From Phaeobacter bryozoorum (lineage in GTDB: Bacteria; Pseudomonadota; Alphaproteobacteria; Rhodobacterales; Rhodobacteraceae), in the NCBI RefSeq assembly GCF_041893525.1, contig NZ_CP169068.1: 64,000 bases of DNA, one strand, 5' to 3'. Positions within the stretch are counted from its first letter, which is position 1, and every line of letters begins with the position of its first letter. Of this stretch, positions 1-10,135 are shown one piece after another. The position numbers and the translations under genes were made by a program. A model generated the notes under the pieces. It did no database searches. It was not told where the DNA came from and saw only the letters and a program-made list of their open reading frames with translations.

Positions 1-266
1 TGCCCAATCCGCAGGCAGTCCGGGGGTCGCTTTATGAGGTGCTGGAGCAGACCGGCAGCCGCCCGGTGCGGGCCTTGCAGCGGATTTCGGCGATCAACCT
101 GCCGGAGTATGAGGCGCAGCTGCTGGGGGTGGAGCCGGGAATGGCGGGCCTAAGCATCGTGCGGACGTCTTATTTGCGCAACCGTCGCGTGGTGGAGTTC
201 ACCCGCTCGATCTATCGCGGCGATGCTTATGATTTTGTCGCCGAGCTGCGGCTCGGGACGAGCTAA
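1..266 (+). CDS. GntR-family regulator, C-terminal fragment (UTRA domain)
   Basis: The window opens inside this gene. The reading frame is open from base 3 and ends at the TAA at 264-266, so only about 87 C-terminal residues are visible and the DNA-binding head lies outside. The visible part resembles the end of a UTRA ligand-binding domain, with the family's typical pattern of a G-L-S-I-V-R-T strand followed by a Y/F-T-R-S-I-Y-R-G-D strand. It is followed 24 bases later by a SIS-domain sugar-phosphate gene and then nagA. It is therefore probably the local NagR/NagQ-type repressor of amino-sugar use, sensing a phosphorylated sugar. The ligand is inferred from context only. Confidence 0.75.
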   Translation, partial: PNPQAVRGSLYEVLEQTGSRPVRALQRISAINLPEYEAQLLGVEPGMAGLSIVRTSYLRNRRVVEFTRSIYRGDAYDFVAELRLGTS

Positions 267-290
267 CCTGGCGACCCTGAGGAGGGAACC

Positions 291-1319
291 ATGACAGATA
301 TCACCAAGATGCGTCGCGAGATCGACGAGATCCCGACCGCCGTGGATCGACTGCTGAGTCAGGGCGAGGCGGATATTGACGCGGTGGCCGAGGCGGTGCG
401 CCGCCTTGATCCGAATATTATGGTGACGGTGGCACGCGGATCGTCCGACCATGTCTGCACCTATCTGAAATATGCCAGCGAGATCCTGTTGGGGGTGCCT
501 GTTGCCTCGGTCGGGCCGTCGGTCGCGTCGATCTACAAGGCGCCGTTGCGGCTGCAGGGGGCGCTGAGCCTGGCGGTGTCGCAGTCGGGCAAAAGCCCGG
601 ACATCGTGGCGATGGCGGAAAGCGCGCGCCGTGACGGGGCGCTGGCGGTGGCGCTGACCAATGATGCCGCCTCGCCGCTGGCGGCTGCGTCGGACCATGC
701 GCTGGATATTCACGCAGGGCCCGAGTTGAGCGTGGCCGCGACGAAGACCTTTGTCACCTCGGCAGTGGCGGGGCTGTGGCTGCTGGCCAAATGGGATCGC
801 AATCAGGCGGTGCTTGCGGCGCTGCACGCCTTGCCGGAGCAGTTGGAGCGCGCCTGCCGCATTGACTGGCCAGAGGTGCGCGAGGCCATCGGCGCGCGGT
901 CATCGCTGTTCACGCTGGGGCGTGGTCAGGCGCTGGCGGTGTCGAATGAGGCGGCGCTGAAGTTCAAGGAAACCTGCCAGCTTCATGCGGAGAGCTATTC
1001 CTCGGCGGAGGTGCTGCATGGGCCGGTGTCTATTGTGGAAGAGGGCTTTCCGGTGCTGGGCTTTGCGGCGGCGGATGCCGCTGAGGACGCGCTGGCGGGT
1101 ATCGCCGATCAGATCGCGGGCAAGGGCGCGCAGGTCTTTGCCACCAGCGACAAGGTGACGGCGGCGCGACGGGTGGATCATATCCGCACGGACCATGCGC
1201 TGACTGATCCGATCAGCCTGATCGTGTCCTTTTATGCGATGGTTGAAGCCTTTGCCGCCTCGCGCGGGATTGACCCCGATGCGCCCCGCCACCTGAAAAA
1301 AGTGACGGAAACGGTATGA
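291..1319 (+). CDS. SIS-domain protein, probable glucosamine-6-phosphate deaminase (NagB-II type)
   Basis: This 342-residue protein has two SIS (sugar isomerase) domains and no glutamine amidotransferase domain, so it is a GlmS-like isomerase half acting alone. The first SIS domain shows the A-R-G-S-S-D segment near residue 50 and S-Q-S-G-K-S-P-D near residue 100. The second begins around residue 195 with L-G-R-G-Q-A and continues with E-A-A-L-K-F-K-E-T, as in GlmS. Such proteins beside nagA deaminate glucosamine-6-phosphate to fructose-6-phosphate (NagB-II/AgaS group). The start follows a GAGGAGGGAACC ribosome-binding site. Its last bases overlap the nagA start (ATGA), so the two are translationally coupled. 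The exact substrate is inferred from nagA. Confidence 0.85.
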   Translation: MTDITKMRREIDEIPTAVDRLLSQGEADIDAVAEAVRRLDPNIMVTVARGSSDHVCTYLKYASEILLGVPVASVGPSVASIYKAPLRLQGALSLAVSQSGKSPDIVAMAESARRDGALAVALTNDAASPLAAASDHALDIHAGPELSVAATKTFVTSAVAGLWLLAKWDRNQAVLAALHALPEQLERACRIDWPEVREAIGARSSLFTLGRGQALAVSNEAALKFKETCQLHAESYSSAEVLHGPVSIVEEGFPVLGFAAADAAEDALAGIADQIAGKGAQVFATSDKVTAARRVDHIRTDHALTDPISLIVSFYAMVEAFAASRGIDPDAPRHLKKVTETV

Positions 1320-2476
1320 CCGGCGACCGGCAACCGCTGCGTGCGCTGACCGGTGCCCGCATCCTGACCCCGGTGGGCTGGGAGGAGGACAGCGCGCTGG
1401 TCCTGCGCGGCGACCAGATCGCGGCCGTCCTGCCCGTCGGCAAACTGCCCGAGGGGGCGGAGGTGACGGAGCTGACCGGTGGGATCCTGACGGCGGGGTT
1501 TGTCGACCTGCAGGTCAACGGTGGCGGCGGGGTGATGTTCAACGACGCGCCCGAGCTGGAGCAGTTGCAGGTCATCGCAGCGGCCCATGCGCAGATTGGC
1601 GCGACCTCGATCCTGCCGACGCTGATTACCGATACGCCGGATTTCGTCGCCCGCGCCATCGACGCCGTGGACGCCGCGATTGCCGCCGGGGTTCCGGGCA
1701 TCATCGGGCTGCATCTGGAGGGGCCGCATCTGGCGGTGTCGCGCAAGGGCGCGCATGATGCGTCTTTGATACGCCCGATGAGCGAGACCGATCTGGAGAT
1801 GTTATGCGCAGCGGCCACCCGGTTGCCGGTGCTGAAGGTGACGCTGGCGACCGAAGCGGCGACCCCGGCGCAGATCCGGCGGTTGAGCGAGGCGGGCGTG
1901 CTGGTGTCGCTGGGTCATACCGATGCGAGCCACGCCGATTGCGTGGCGGCGGTTGCGGCAGGCGCGCGCTGCGTCACCCATCTGTTCAACGCCCAGAGCC
2001 AGCTTGGCAATCGCGAACCCGGTGTTGTCGGCGCCGCCCTTGATCTTGGCGGGCTGTCAGCGGGGCTGATTGCGGACGCGGTGCATGTGCATCCGGCATC
2101 CATGCGGGCGGCGCTGGCGGCCAAGACCGGGCCCGGGCAACTGTTTCTGGTCAGCGATTCCATGGCCACCGGCGGCTCCGATATCGACCGCTTTACCCTG
2201 AATGGTCGCGAAATCCGCCGTGACGGCAATCGGTTGACGCTGGCTGACGGCACCCTTGCGGGCGCCCATCTGGAGCTGGCAACGGCGGTGCAGATCCTGG
2301 TCGAGACCTGCGATCTGCCGTTGGAGACGGCGCTGGAGATGGCCACGAGCCGGCCGGCGGATTTGATCAGGCGGCCCGATCTGGGGCGCTTGCAACCCGG
2401 CGCGCGCGCCGATGTGCTGCATCTGAACGACGCGCTGGAGCTGCAGCAGGTCTGGCAGGGCGGCTTGGCGCTGTAG
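1316..2476 (+). CDS. nagA: N-acetylglucosamine-6-phosphate deacetylase
   Basis: A 386-residue amidohydrolase-superfamily enzyme that removes the acetyl group from GlcNAc-6-phosphate, feeding the upstream deaminase. Visible family signatures are G-F-V-D-L-Q-V-N-G near the start of the barrel (residue ~60), L-H-L-E-G-P-H around residue 125 (metal-ligand Glu), the S-L-G-H-T-D-A segment with a metal His, T-H-L-F-N-A-Q, and L-V-S-D-S-M-A-T-G with the catalytic Asp. Length is normal for NagA. The start overlaps the preceding gene by four bases. The last ~210 bases of the gene, plus about 100 bases beyond it, are duplicated 10 kb downstream. Confidence 0.93.
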   Translation: MTGDRQPLRALTGARILTPVGWEEDSALVLRGDQIAAVLPVGKLPEGAEVTELTGGILTAGFVDLQVNGGGGVMFNDAPELEQLQVIAAAHAQIGATSILPTLITDTPDFVARAIDAVDAAIAAGVPGIIGLHLEGPHLAVSRKGAHDASLIRPMSETDLEMLCAAATRLPVLKVTLATEAATPAQIRRLSEAGVLVSLGHTDASHADCVAAVAAGARCVTHLFNAQSQLGNREPGVVGAALDLGGLSAGLIADAVHVHPASMRAALAAKTGPGQLFLVSDSMATGGSDIDRFTLNGREIRRDGNRLTLADGTLAGAHLELATAVQILVETCDLPLETALEMATSRPADLIRRPDLGRLQPGARADVLHLNDALELQQVWQGGLAL

Positions 2477-2577
2477 CTGCTGTTGCATCGTGTCGCTCAG
2501 CGATGCCTCATACGGTGAAATTTGGCGCCAATTGTTTTGCTGGTTCCGGACGCCCTGCTGGTCTGCTCTGAGGTCAT
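2263..2577 (+). repeat. Direct repeat, copy A: 3' end of nagA plus downstream flank
   Basis: This 315-base stretch covers the last ~71 codons of nagA and 101 bases after the stop. It is repeated in the same orientation and with no indels at 12621-12935, where I count about seven substitutions. The two copies bracket the 5-oxoproline/TRAP island. This copy keeps nagA intact. Confidence 0.95.
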
Positions 2578-2864
2578 GCTGACCGATCCTGCACGACCCA
2601 CGAATGGCAGAAAAGCGCGGATAGTGTGCGTTGCAAAGTCGGTCATTTGACGCAACCAGCCGAGGGTTTCTGCTGCGCCGCAGCCGGCCGTTCGCTGCGA
2701 CTGCGAGGTTTTGCAGCCGGTGAGGTGACACAATGCGGGACGGACCCGACTTTTGCTAATGCAGCCAGTGCTTACACAGCAATCTCTCGCGGTTGCAGAA
2801 AAATAATTCTGCGATGCGGCCCGTGTTGGACCTGTCACGTTTTAGTGCCGCCCCAGGTGCTCGT
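2578..2864. other. Non-coding stretch at the left edge of the island
   Basis: About 290 bases between the end of repeat copy A and the stop of the glutamate dehydrogenase remnant. I find no convincing gene, terminator or IS end. The composition shifts from nagA-like to more AT-rich sequence towards 2760-2860, which probably marks where foreign DNA begins. Confidence 0.5.
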
Positions 2865-3511
2865 TTAAGCCACCTTCCGTTCCATAGCGGCTGAGATCAG
2901 AGTGTCACATTCATCGTGCAGCGCCTCTGCTCCATCTGGCGCATAGGTGCCGCCTTCAATCCCGCTGCCCCCCAGGGGTTTGCCGGTATCACAGGCCAGG
3001 CCGTTGATATCTTCGGGCTTCTGGCGCTGGTATTCATCGGCGATCCACATCATGGTCAGCTCATTGGTGTCCCTGTCGGGTGCCGGAACATTCATGCCTG
3101 AGTTCAGGAACCCATGGCGGATCAATTCCTGGGCAAAGCGCCGGGTGATTTTTTCCAGCTCATGTTCTTCCCGGTCGCGTGGGTCGATCCGCAGGGCGCC
3201 CTTGGAGCCGCCGAACGGCGGCCCCAACAAAGCACATTTATGAGTCATAAGCGCCGCCAGCGCCTCAACCTCTTCCTGATCGGTATCCGGAGAATATCGG
3301 ATGCCGCCCTTTGCCGGAGGGTTTTGGGTGGAATGCACCGCGCGCCACCCTGTAAAGGAGTGCATTTTGCCACGCAGCCGCACACCGAAGCGGGTCACAT
3401 AGGTCGCGTGGCAGATGCGGATTATTTCTCATCCAGCCCTTCTGGTAAATCGATTGTGGATGCTATGTCGTTAAACATGGCATTCACATCAGGCAAGAAC
3501 GCACGACTCAT
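2865..3511 (-). pseudogene. Glutamate dehydrogenase remnant (frameshift and internal deletion)
   Basis: This is the N-terminal part of a Glu/Leu/Phe/Val dehydrogenase of the type common in Rhodobacterales. The frame starts at ATG 3511, overlapping the oxoprolinase stop (ATGA). It reads about 29 residues ending L-P-E-G-L-D-E-K and stops at a TAA in an A-rich run. One missing base there would restore the family sequence I-R-I-C-H-A-T-Y, which continues as the open frame from 3398. The substrate-binding motif with the conserved lysines (M-T-H-K-C-A-L and P-F-G-G-S-K-G-A-L) is present. After G-K-P-L the protein jumps directly to a late segment (E-C-D-T-L-I-S-A-A-M), so most of the NAD-binding domain is deleted. 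It then ends early. About 215 codons remain of an expected ~475, so it is non-functional. Confidence 0.85.
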
Positions 3512-6500
3512 CGGATGGCCCCCAGCAGGCGGGGCATCAAAGATGCCTTTGCGGTGCCAAAGCCGCCTCCGCCTGGGGTTTTCATGATGAAGACGTCATC
3601 GACCCCCATTTGAGTTTCATCATTCCCTTTCAGCATTTGCACATCCCCGTTGCTGCGCTTAACCGAGTTTTCACCGGGTTTGCCCGGTTCACCACCTGCT
3701 GCGCCATGGGGCACGGTTTCCCGATGCGAAGACAGCACCGTGACGGTCATCGGAGTGAGGAACCGCAGCTTGCGGATAATCCCGTTGCCGCCCGTGGTTT
3801 CTCCCGCGCCGCCAGAGTCCTGCCGGATCGAGAATTCATCCACGCGCACCGGGAACCGAGTTTCCAGAACCTCCGGGTCCGTCATGCGGGTGTTTGTCAT
3901 ATGGCTGTGCACCGCACTGGCCCCGTCAAAACCATCCCCTGCGCCTGTGCCACCGCAGATCGTTTCATAGTTTTGATACTCATCGTTCCCGTAAACGAAG
4001 TTGTTCATAGTGCCCTGCGAGCCGGCGATAACACCCAAAGCACCATAAAGCGTATCGGCAATGGCCTGGCTGACTTCGGTATTACCGGAGATCACCGCAG
4101 CTGGGAATTCCGGGTTGATCATTGATCCCTTTGGCGTTCGAACCTCCAGCGGCTTCATGCAACCTTCGTTCATCGGAATATCGGACCCGACCAGCGTGCG
4201 GAAAACGTAAAGAACAACTGCGCGGCAAATCGAGTAAGGAGCATTGTAATTCAAAGGACTCTGATCAGAGGTGCCTTCAAAATCGATGATCGCCTTGCGC
4301 TCGAACTCGGTCCACCGAAATGCTGACACAGATCTTTGCACCACCGTCCAGTGGATATTCAAACGAGCAATCCTTTAGAACATCCAGAACCCGGCGTACG
4401 CTTTCTTCGGCGTTGTCTTGCACATGGCCCATATAGGCGTGCACGACACCAAGCCCAAACTGCTCTACGATATTCTGCAACTCTTTGACGCCCGTGGCAT
4501 TTGCAGCCACCTGCGCTGCCAGATCAGCCATATTCTGATCGATGTTCCGGCAGGGATATGGTCCGCTGCCCAGCAAAGCGCGCGCTTCTGCTTCGCGCAA
4601 AGTGCCGCGATCCACCAGCAGGAAGTTGTCGATCAGGATACCTTCCTCATCAATGGTCTTGCTGTCTGGCGGGGCTGAACCCGGGGTTTTGCCACCAATA
4701 TCCGCATGGTGACCGCGGGATGCTGTGACAAAGATGATGTTTTCCCCATCCGCGTCAAACACCGGGGTGATGACGGTGACATCCGGCAGGTGTGTGCCGC
4801 CATTAAAGGGATTGTTCATCATGAACACATCGCCCGGGCGGATCTTGTCTGTGTTTTCGCTGAGAATAGATTTGACGCTGCCGCTCATGGACCCAAGGTG
4901 GACAGGCACGTGTGGTGCATTGGCCACCAGGTCGCCGTTGGCATCAAAGATCGCACAGGAAAAATCAAACCGTTCCTTGATGTTTACCGAATAAGCGGTG
5001 TTGGCTAAAGTTGCCCCCATTTGTTCGGCAATCGACATGAACAGGTTGTTAAACACCTCAAGCATTACTGGATCGACGGTCGTGCCAATCGCCTCTTTGC
5101 GTTCCAATGGCACAATCCGCGTCAGCACAAGGTTGCCACCTTCGCGGCATTCTGCTTGCCAACCATCTTCGATGGCATTGGTCCCAGTGGGCTCAAAAAT
5201 GATTGCTGGTCCGGTGACCTTGTCACCAATGGTCAAGCCGGTTCGATCCACCATTGGAACATCTTGCCAACGGCCATTGCTATACATGGAGGCGTTCAGG
5301 TTCTTACCACGCCCTTCTTCATTGACAGGAAGCGTTACATCTTCGCCAGTGGATCCGATGGATTCTGATGTCAGAAGGTCGATGATTAGCTGATTGTAGT
5401 CCGGCACAAAGCCGAAGCGCTGCTCGTGCGCTTCCTCAAATCCTTTACGCATCTCCTCGACGGTTCCAAAAGGAACGTCCAGGGTCTGATGTGAGCCATC
5501 GGTCCTAATATGAGCTGTGCGAACAATTTGAATCGCCTCTTTGGATACACCCTGTTCCAGAACTTCGTTATGCGTTTCAGCATCCAGCCCTTTCAGAACA
5601 GTCTCCGCTTCAGAGATATTTTTGATGGGCTGCGCAAACTGGTATTCCCGCAGGGCACGTACATCCGCCAACCCCATACCGAATGCTGAGAGAACGCCCG
5701 CAAACGGGTGAATGAATATACTCTCCATGCCCAGGACATCCGCAACCTGACAGGCGTGCTGCCCCCCCGCACCACCAAAACAGTTCATGGTGTATTGGGT
5801 CACATCATAGCCGCGCTGAACACTGATCTGCTTGATCGCATTTGCCATGTTTTCCACGGCGATGCGCAGGAAACCTTCGGCAAGTTGTTCCGGACTGCGC
5901 TCTGGTTCCCCGGTTTCTGCCGATATTTCTTTGGCAAGCGCTGTAAATTTCTCACGCACGACCGCCACGTCCAGCGGTTCGTCGCCATTGAGGCCAAACA
6001 CATGCGGGAAGTGATCTGGTTGAAGCTTGCCAAGCAAAACGTTGCAGTCGGTTACGGCAAGCGGGCCGCCACGGCGGTATGAAGCCGGGCCTGGGTTTGC
6101 ACCGGCGCTCTCGGGACCCACTTGCATGCGTCCGTTTGAGAAGCTGAGGATCGAGCCACCGCCAGCTGCAACAGTGTGGATGCTCATCATCGGTGCTCGC
6201 ATCCGCACGCCTGCGACCTCGGTTTCAAAGGAACGTTCGAATTCTCCCGCATAGTGGCACACATCGGTAGAAGTGCCGCCCATGTCAAAACCGATGAGTT
6301 TGTTAAAACCAAGGGCTTCTGCACTGCGCACCATGCCGACCACGCCGCCAGCAGGGCCAGATAGGATTGCATCCTTACCTTGGAACAGGTTTGCATCGGT
6401 CAACCCACCATTGGACTGCATGAACATCAAGGACCTACATCCACCGCGTGTGGCACCAAGCGCATCGCTGACTTGCTGAACATATCGGCGAAGGATTGGC

Positions 6501-7138
6501 GACAGATAGGCATCCACAACGGTTGTATCCCCACGGGAGACAAGCTTGATCAGCGGGCTAACCTTGTGGCTAAGCGAGACCTGGGTGAAGCCGGATTGCT
6601 TTGCCATCTCGCCGATCTTTAGCTCGTTGTCGTGGAATCTGTAGCCATGCATCAGTGCCACCGCGACAGAGCGGTACCCGCGCCCGTAGGCCTGAGACAG
6701 CGCGTCGCGGACTTGACGCAGGTTCAAGGGTTCGATGACATTGCCATCGGCATCGACGCGCTCTTCAACTTCAATGACCTCTTCATAGAGCAGCTCAGGC
6801 AACTGAATGTTCAGATCAAATAAGCGCGGCCGGTTCTGGTAGCCGATGCGCAGCAAGTCTCTCATTCCTTTTGTGATGAGCAGGATTGTCCGATCGCCTT
6901 TGCGTTCCAGAAGCGCATTGGTTGCGACGGTTGTCCCCATCTTGACTGCATCGATCGTGCCTTCGGGGATAGGGCTGTCCGCGTCCAAGCCTAGAATTTC
7001 TCGGACCCCTTGAACTGCCGCGTCTTTGTAACGCTCGGGGTTTTCGGAAAGTAGTTTATGGGACTGAAGCGTTCCGTCCGGTTTTCGTGCGACGATGTCG
7101 GTAAACGTACCGCCTCGGTCGACCCAAAATTGCCACAT
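3508..7138 (-). pseudogene. ATP-dependent 5-oxoprolinase (HyuA-HyuB fusion type), interrupted by one frameshift
   Basis: Together the two frames (7138 to ~4310 and ~4320 to 3508) encode a ~1209-residue protein of the OPLAH/hydantoinase A+B fusion class, which hydrolyses 5-oxoproline to glutamate with ATP. The N-terminal half shows the hydantoinase A signature W-V-D-R-G-G-T-F-T-D and the actin-like G-F-D-M-G-G-T-S-T-D segment near residue 285. The hydantoinase B half begins near residue 685 (D-P-V-M-L-E-V-F) and ends with G-G-G-G-F-G. The span of 3631 bases is one more than a multiple of three, matching a single-base insertion near 4305-4330. The start at 7138 follows AAAGGAG with a good spacer, whereas the upstream in-frame ATG (7165) has none. 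It lies in the same direction as the TRAP genes and overlaps the dehydrogenase remnant. The frameshift could be a true mutation or a sequence error. Confidence 0.85.
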
Positions 7139-7213
7139 GGCATAGCTCCTTTGTTTGCCGGGCAACTGCCTGGCATGTTTTCTTTGGTGAAATGCGGCCC
7201 CTTAGGGCCGCGG

Positions 7214-8500
7214 TTATCGCTGGATGGATTCCGGAAGGTAGAGAGCGATCTGAGGGAACGCGAGTAAGGCCGCTACCATAAGCAGCATCACAAAGACGAA
7301 CGGGATGGTACCCAGCATCACGTCGCTCAGTTTCCCGCTCTTACGTGCGCCTTGCACGACATAGAGGTTCAAGCCGACCGGAGGTGAGATAAGAGCCATC
7401 TCAACCAGAACGATCATCATTATCCCAAACCAAATCACATCGTACCCAAGCGCCGCGACCAGGGGCACGATGATCGGGATCGTTACAACCATCAGCGACA
7501 AGGTCTCGATGAAAAATCCGAGTACAATGTACATGCAGACAATCACCAGCATGGTCATCAATGGTGAAAACCCAAGCCCATTGAGCAGAGCCTGAAGTTC
7601 CGCGCCCAGACCGGCTGAGGCCAGTGTGAAGTTCAGGAAAGACGCCCCAATGATAACCAGCATGATCATGGAGGTGATCTTGATGGTGCCAACGATGCTC
7701 TCACTGATCATCTTGATTGAAACGCCACCAAAGGCTGCTGCGATGAGCACTGCGCCTGCAACACCAACTGCCGCTGCCTCTGTCGGAGTGGCCCACCCCA
7801 TGTAGATGGTCCCGATGATAGCACCGAAAAGGATGACGATGGGGATGAGCTGAAAGAGTCCGCGGATCATCTCAGAGATCGGGAACACCCGTCGAACACC
7901 GCCCAATTCGGGTCGGATCATACAAATGAGCACAGTGATGAGCATGAAGCCCACCGCAAGCAAAAGACCTGGCATGAGACCCGCGAGAAAAAGTTGCGGG
8001 ATAGATGACTGCGTCAGGAAACCGTAGACGATAAGGTTGATTGATGGCGGGATCATGATGCCAAGTGTACCGCCAGCGGCGATGGCCCCTGAGAAGAGCT
8101 TTGGGTCATACCCGAGCTTTTCAGCCTGTGGCATGGCGACCGTTGCGACGGTCGCGGCCGTCGCGACAGACGAGCCCGAAATGGCCGAAAACATCGTCGA
8201 GGTAGCCACATTCGCGTGGACCAGCCCCCCTGGCATCCAAGACACCCAACGGTCCAGCGCGGCGTAAGTTCTGTTGGCGATACCGCTGCGGACTAGGACC
8301 TCACCGAGCAAGACAAAGAATGGAATGGCGATCAATGTGGCATTGTTTGATGTCGACCAGACCAAGTTTCCGAGTCCTTTGGTCAGCGGAAAAGGGCTGA
8401 AGAATGCGTCGATTCCGAAACCAAGGAGGAATAACACGATCCCAACAGGGATTGAGAGCGAAAGCAGGGCCAGCAGGCCGACTGAAATTGACCAAATCAT
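7214..8500 (-). CDS. TRAP transporter large permease (DctM family)
   Basis: A 428-residue, very hydrophobic protein with about 12 predicted membrane segments, the normal size for the ion-coupled translocation subunit of a tripartite ATP-independent periplasmic transporter. Family signatures include the G-I-M-I-P-P-S-I-N segment and the later P-I-I-V-P-L and S-P-P-V-G-L-N-L motifs. The start overlaps the end of the DctQ gene by four bases. Its position between the binding protein and the 5-oxoprolinase suggests the operon imports the oxoprolinase substrate or a precursor. The substrate itself is not readable from the permease. Confidence 0.92.
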   Translation of the reverse strand: MIWSISVGLLALLSLSIPVGIVLFLLGFGIDAFFSPFPLTKGLGNLVWSTSNNATLIAIPFFVLLGEVLVRSGIANRTYAALDRWVSWMPGGLVHANVATSTMFSAISGSSVATAATVATVAMPQAEKLGYDPKLFSGAIAAGGTLGIMIPPSINLIVYGFLTQSSIPQLFLAGLMPGLLLAVGFMLITVLICMIRPELGGVRRVFPISEMIRGLFQLIPIVILFGAIIGTIYMGWATPTEAAAVGVAGAVLIAAAFGGVSIKMISESIVGTIKITSMIMLVIIGASFLNFTLASAGLGAELQALLNGLGFSPLMTMLVIVCMYIVLGFFIETLSLMVVTIPIIVPLVAALGYDVIWFGIMMIVLVEMALISPPVGLNLYVVQGARKSGKLSDVMLGTIPFVFVMLLMVAALLAFPQIALYLPESIQR

Positions 8501-9060
8501 GTGTGGATCTCCGCGTCTTCTTCGCCGACGATCCCGACGGCAGCTTCGGATTTTTCAAATTCACCGCGCAACACCAGCATGACTGCGGCGACCAACGTCA
8601 GCCATGCGATGAACGCAAACCAAAGCCAGCCCGCAAACCACGGTAGTTGAACCAGTGCCAGAGGTGTCTCCAGCGGTGTATTGGCGCGCGAACTGTTTAT
8701 GATTGACCGCTCAACGACAGGCCAGGACCTGATGGCAATCACGGTGACGGTGCTCGACAAGACGAACAGAGAGAACAGGTCGAAGAGGGACCGTCCGAGG
8801 GCGTTGACACGCCCCCGGAGAATATCGATCCGAATGTGACTGAGTTCGAGCAGGGCAAATCCCATACCCCAGGACGTCACAACAGCCATGACGTAGCCAC
8901 TTATTTCATCAGTTCCGCCGAGAGTGCCTCCCAACTGCCTGATCATGATTTCAGCGATGATGAACACGACACATGTCAAGAGCAGAACACCAATCAGCAT
9001 TGCTACTGCTCGATTGAGCCGCTTCATCGTCGCAAGTATTTTCTCGGGCATTGGAAGCAC
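8497..9060 (-). CDS. TRAP transporter small permease (DctQ family)
   Basis: A 187-residue membrane protein with four predicted helices (roughly residues 17-35, 52-70, 93-112 and 135-160), matching DctQ small subunits. It lies between the dctP-like and dctM-like genes, overlaps dctM by four bases and follows dctP after 17 bases. It would form the membrane complex with DctM. DctQ sequences are weakly conserved, so the call rests on size, topology and position. Confidence 0.88.
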   Translation of the reverse strand: MLPMPEKILATMKRLNRAVAMLIGVLLLTCVVFIIAEIMIRQLGGTLGGTDEISGYVMAVVTSWGMGFALLELSHIRIDILRGRVNALGRSLFDLFSLFVLSSTVTVIAIRSWPVVERSIINSSRANTPLETPLALVQLPWFAGWLWFAFIAWLTLVAAVMLVLRGEFEKSEAAVGIVGEEDAEIHT

Positions 9061-9077
9061 TCCCAGGGAACTATCTG

Positions 9078-10115
9078 TTATTCTACGGCAACAGACACGC
9101 CGACGACTTGACCGACGCTAGTGTTCCACCGCTTGGCCCAATCAGCACCTGCGCGTTCAGCCCACGCCGGGAGAACTTCGCTGACCAGGGTTTCCCTCGC
9201 GTTGTTGAAGTCTTCTTCCGAAACTTCGACAAGCTTCATGTTACGCGTTTCGCCAGATGGGCACTCGCCATTCCCTGTCAAGCAGGCGATGTCATTGACC
9301 AGCGCGTCTTGAGCGACTTCCCATGCAGGCTCCTCAAATTCGGCTGACACCTGGGTTTGGATCAATTCCTGAGTTTCGGTGCTTAGAGAATTCCATTTGT
9401 CCAGATTGATGGCGGTGACCACCGGATCCCAACCACCCAAGGGGATGGCCAAAAGATTGGTAGATACTTCCCACCACCCAGAGCTGTAGCCAGATCCGGC
9501 ACCAGTTACGGCGCAATCGACCACCCCTTTCTGGAGAGCACCAGGTACTTCGGCAAAGCTGACGTTGACACCCTCAGCTCCAAGGGCTTCGAGGAACTTG
9601 GCGGTCATACGCCCAGAGGCACGGACCTTTAGGCCTTTGAGGTCAGCAAGAGAGTTCACGTCACCATTGCAGAATACGACCTGTGGTGGGTAGGGCGCGA
9701 TCGCCAGAACGTGACTGTTGAAGCGGTCCCGATAGATGTCGCTAACCATCGGACGTGCAGCATCGACCATCGCGCGGGCTTCGTCGGCCGTAAGTGCAAG
9801 CAGCGGCACATCCAGACCTTCGAGTTCTGGCGCATCGGCCACTGCATAGTCGCCAACTGTCATTGCAACGTCATAAACGCCGTCCCCGAGCAGACGGAAA
9901 ACGTCTCCAACACCAAGGTTCATTTGGTTGTGCGTGGTCAGGCTAACGTTGATTGATCCACCGGAAGCTGTTGGTAGGGTTTCCGACCAGAAAGGTGCTT
10001 CAAATTGTTTGTGAAGTGGCAAGCCGGACCAACTGCCGACGACAGCCAAATCTTCTGCGATTACAGGCGATGCAAGCAATGCGGTTGCCGCCAGATATGC
10101 AGTGAATTTTCTCAT
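9078..10115 (-). CDS. TRAP transporter substrate-binding protein (DctP family)
   Basis: A 345-residue periplasmic protein with a Sec signal peptide (M-R-K-F then a hydrophobic core, cleavage likely after P-V-I-A near residue 20). The DctP fold is indicated by L-K-G-L-K-V-R-A-S-G near the middle, which supplies the conserved Arg that pairs with substrate carboxylates, and by V-D-C-A-V-T-G about 40 residues later. A carboxylate ligand is typical of the family and 5-oxoproline would fit. That assignment rests on the neighbouring 5-oxoprolinase and DUF1445 genes. The start is preceded by AGGAG (GGAGAACTAAG then ATG). Confidence 0.9.
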   Translation of the reverse strand: MRKFTAYLAATALLASPVIAEDLAVVGSWSGLPLHKQFEAPFWSETLPTASGGSINVSLTTHNQMNLGVGDVFRLLGDGVYDVAMTVGDYAVADAPELEGLDVPLLALTADEARAMVDAARPMVSDIYRDRFNSHVLAIAPYPPQVVFCNGDVNSLADLKGLKVRASGRMTAKFLEALGAEGVNVSFAEVPGALQKGVVDCAVTGAGSGYSSGWWEVSTNLLAIPLGGWDPVVTAINLDKWNSLSTETQELIQTQVSAEFEEPAWEVAQDALVNDIACLTGNGECPSGETRNMKLVEVSEEDFNNARETLVSEVLPAWAERAGADWAKRWNTSVGQVVGVSVAVE

Positions 10116-10135
10116 CTTAGTTCTCCTGTTTGGAC

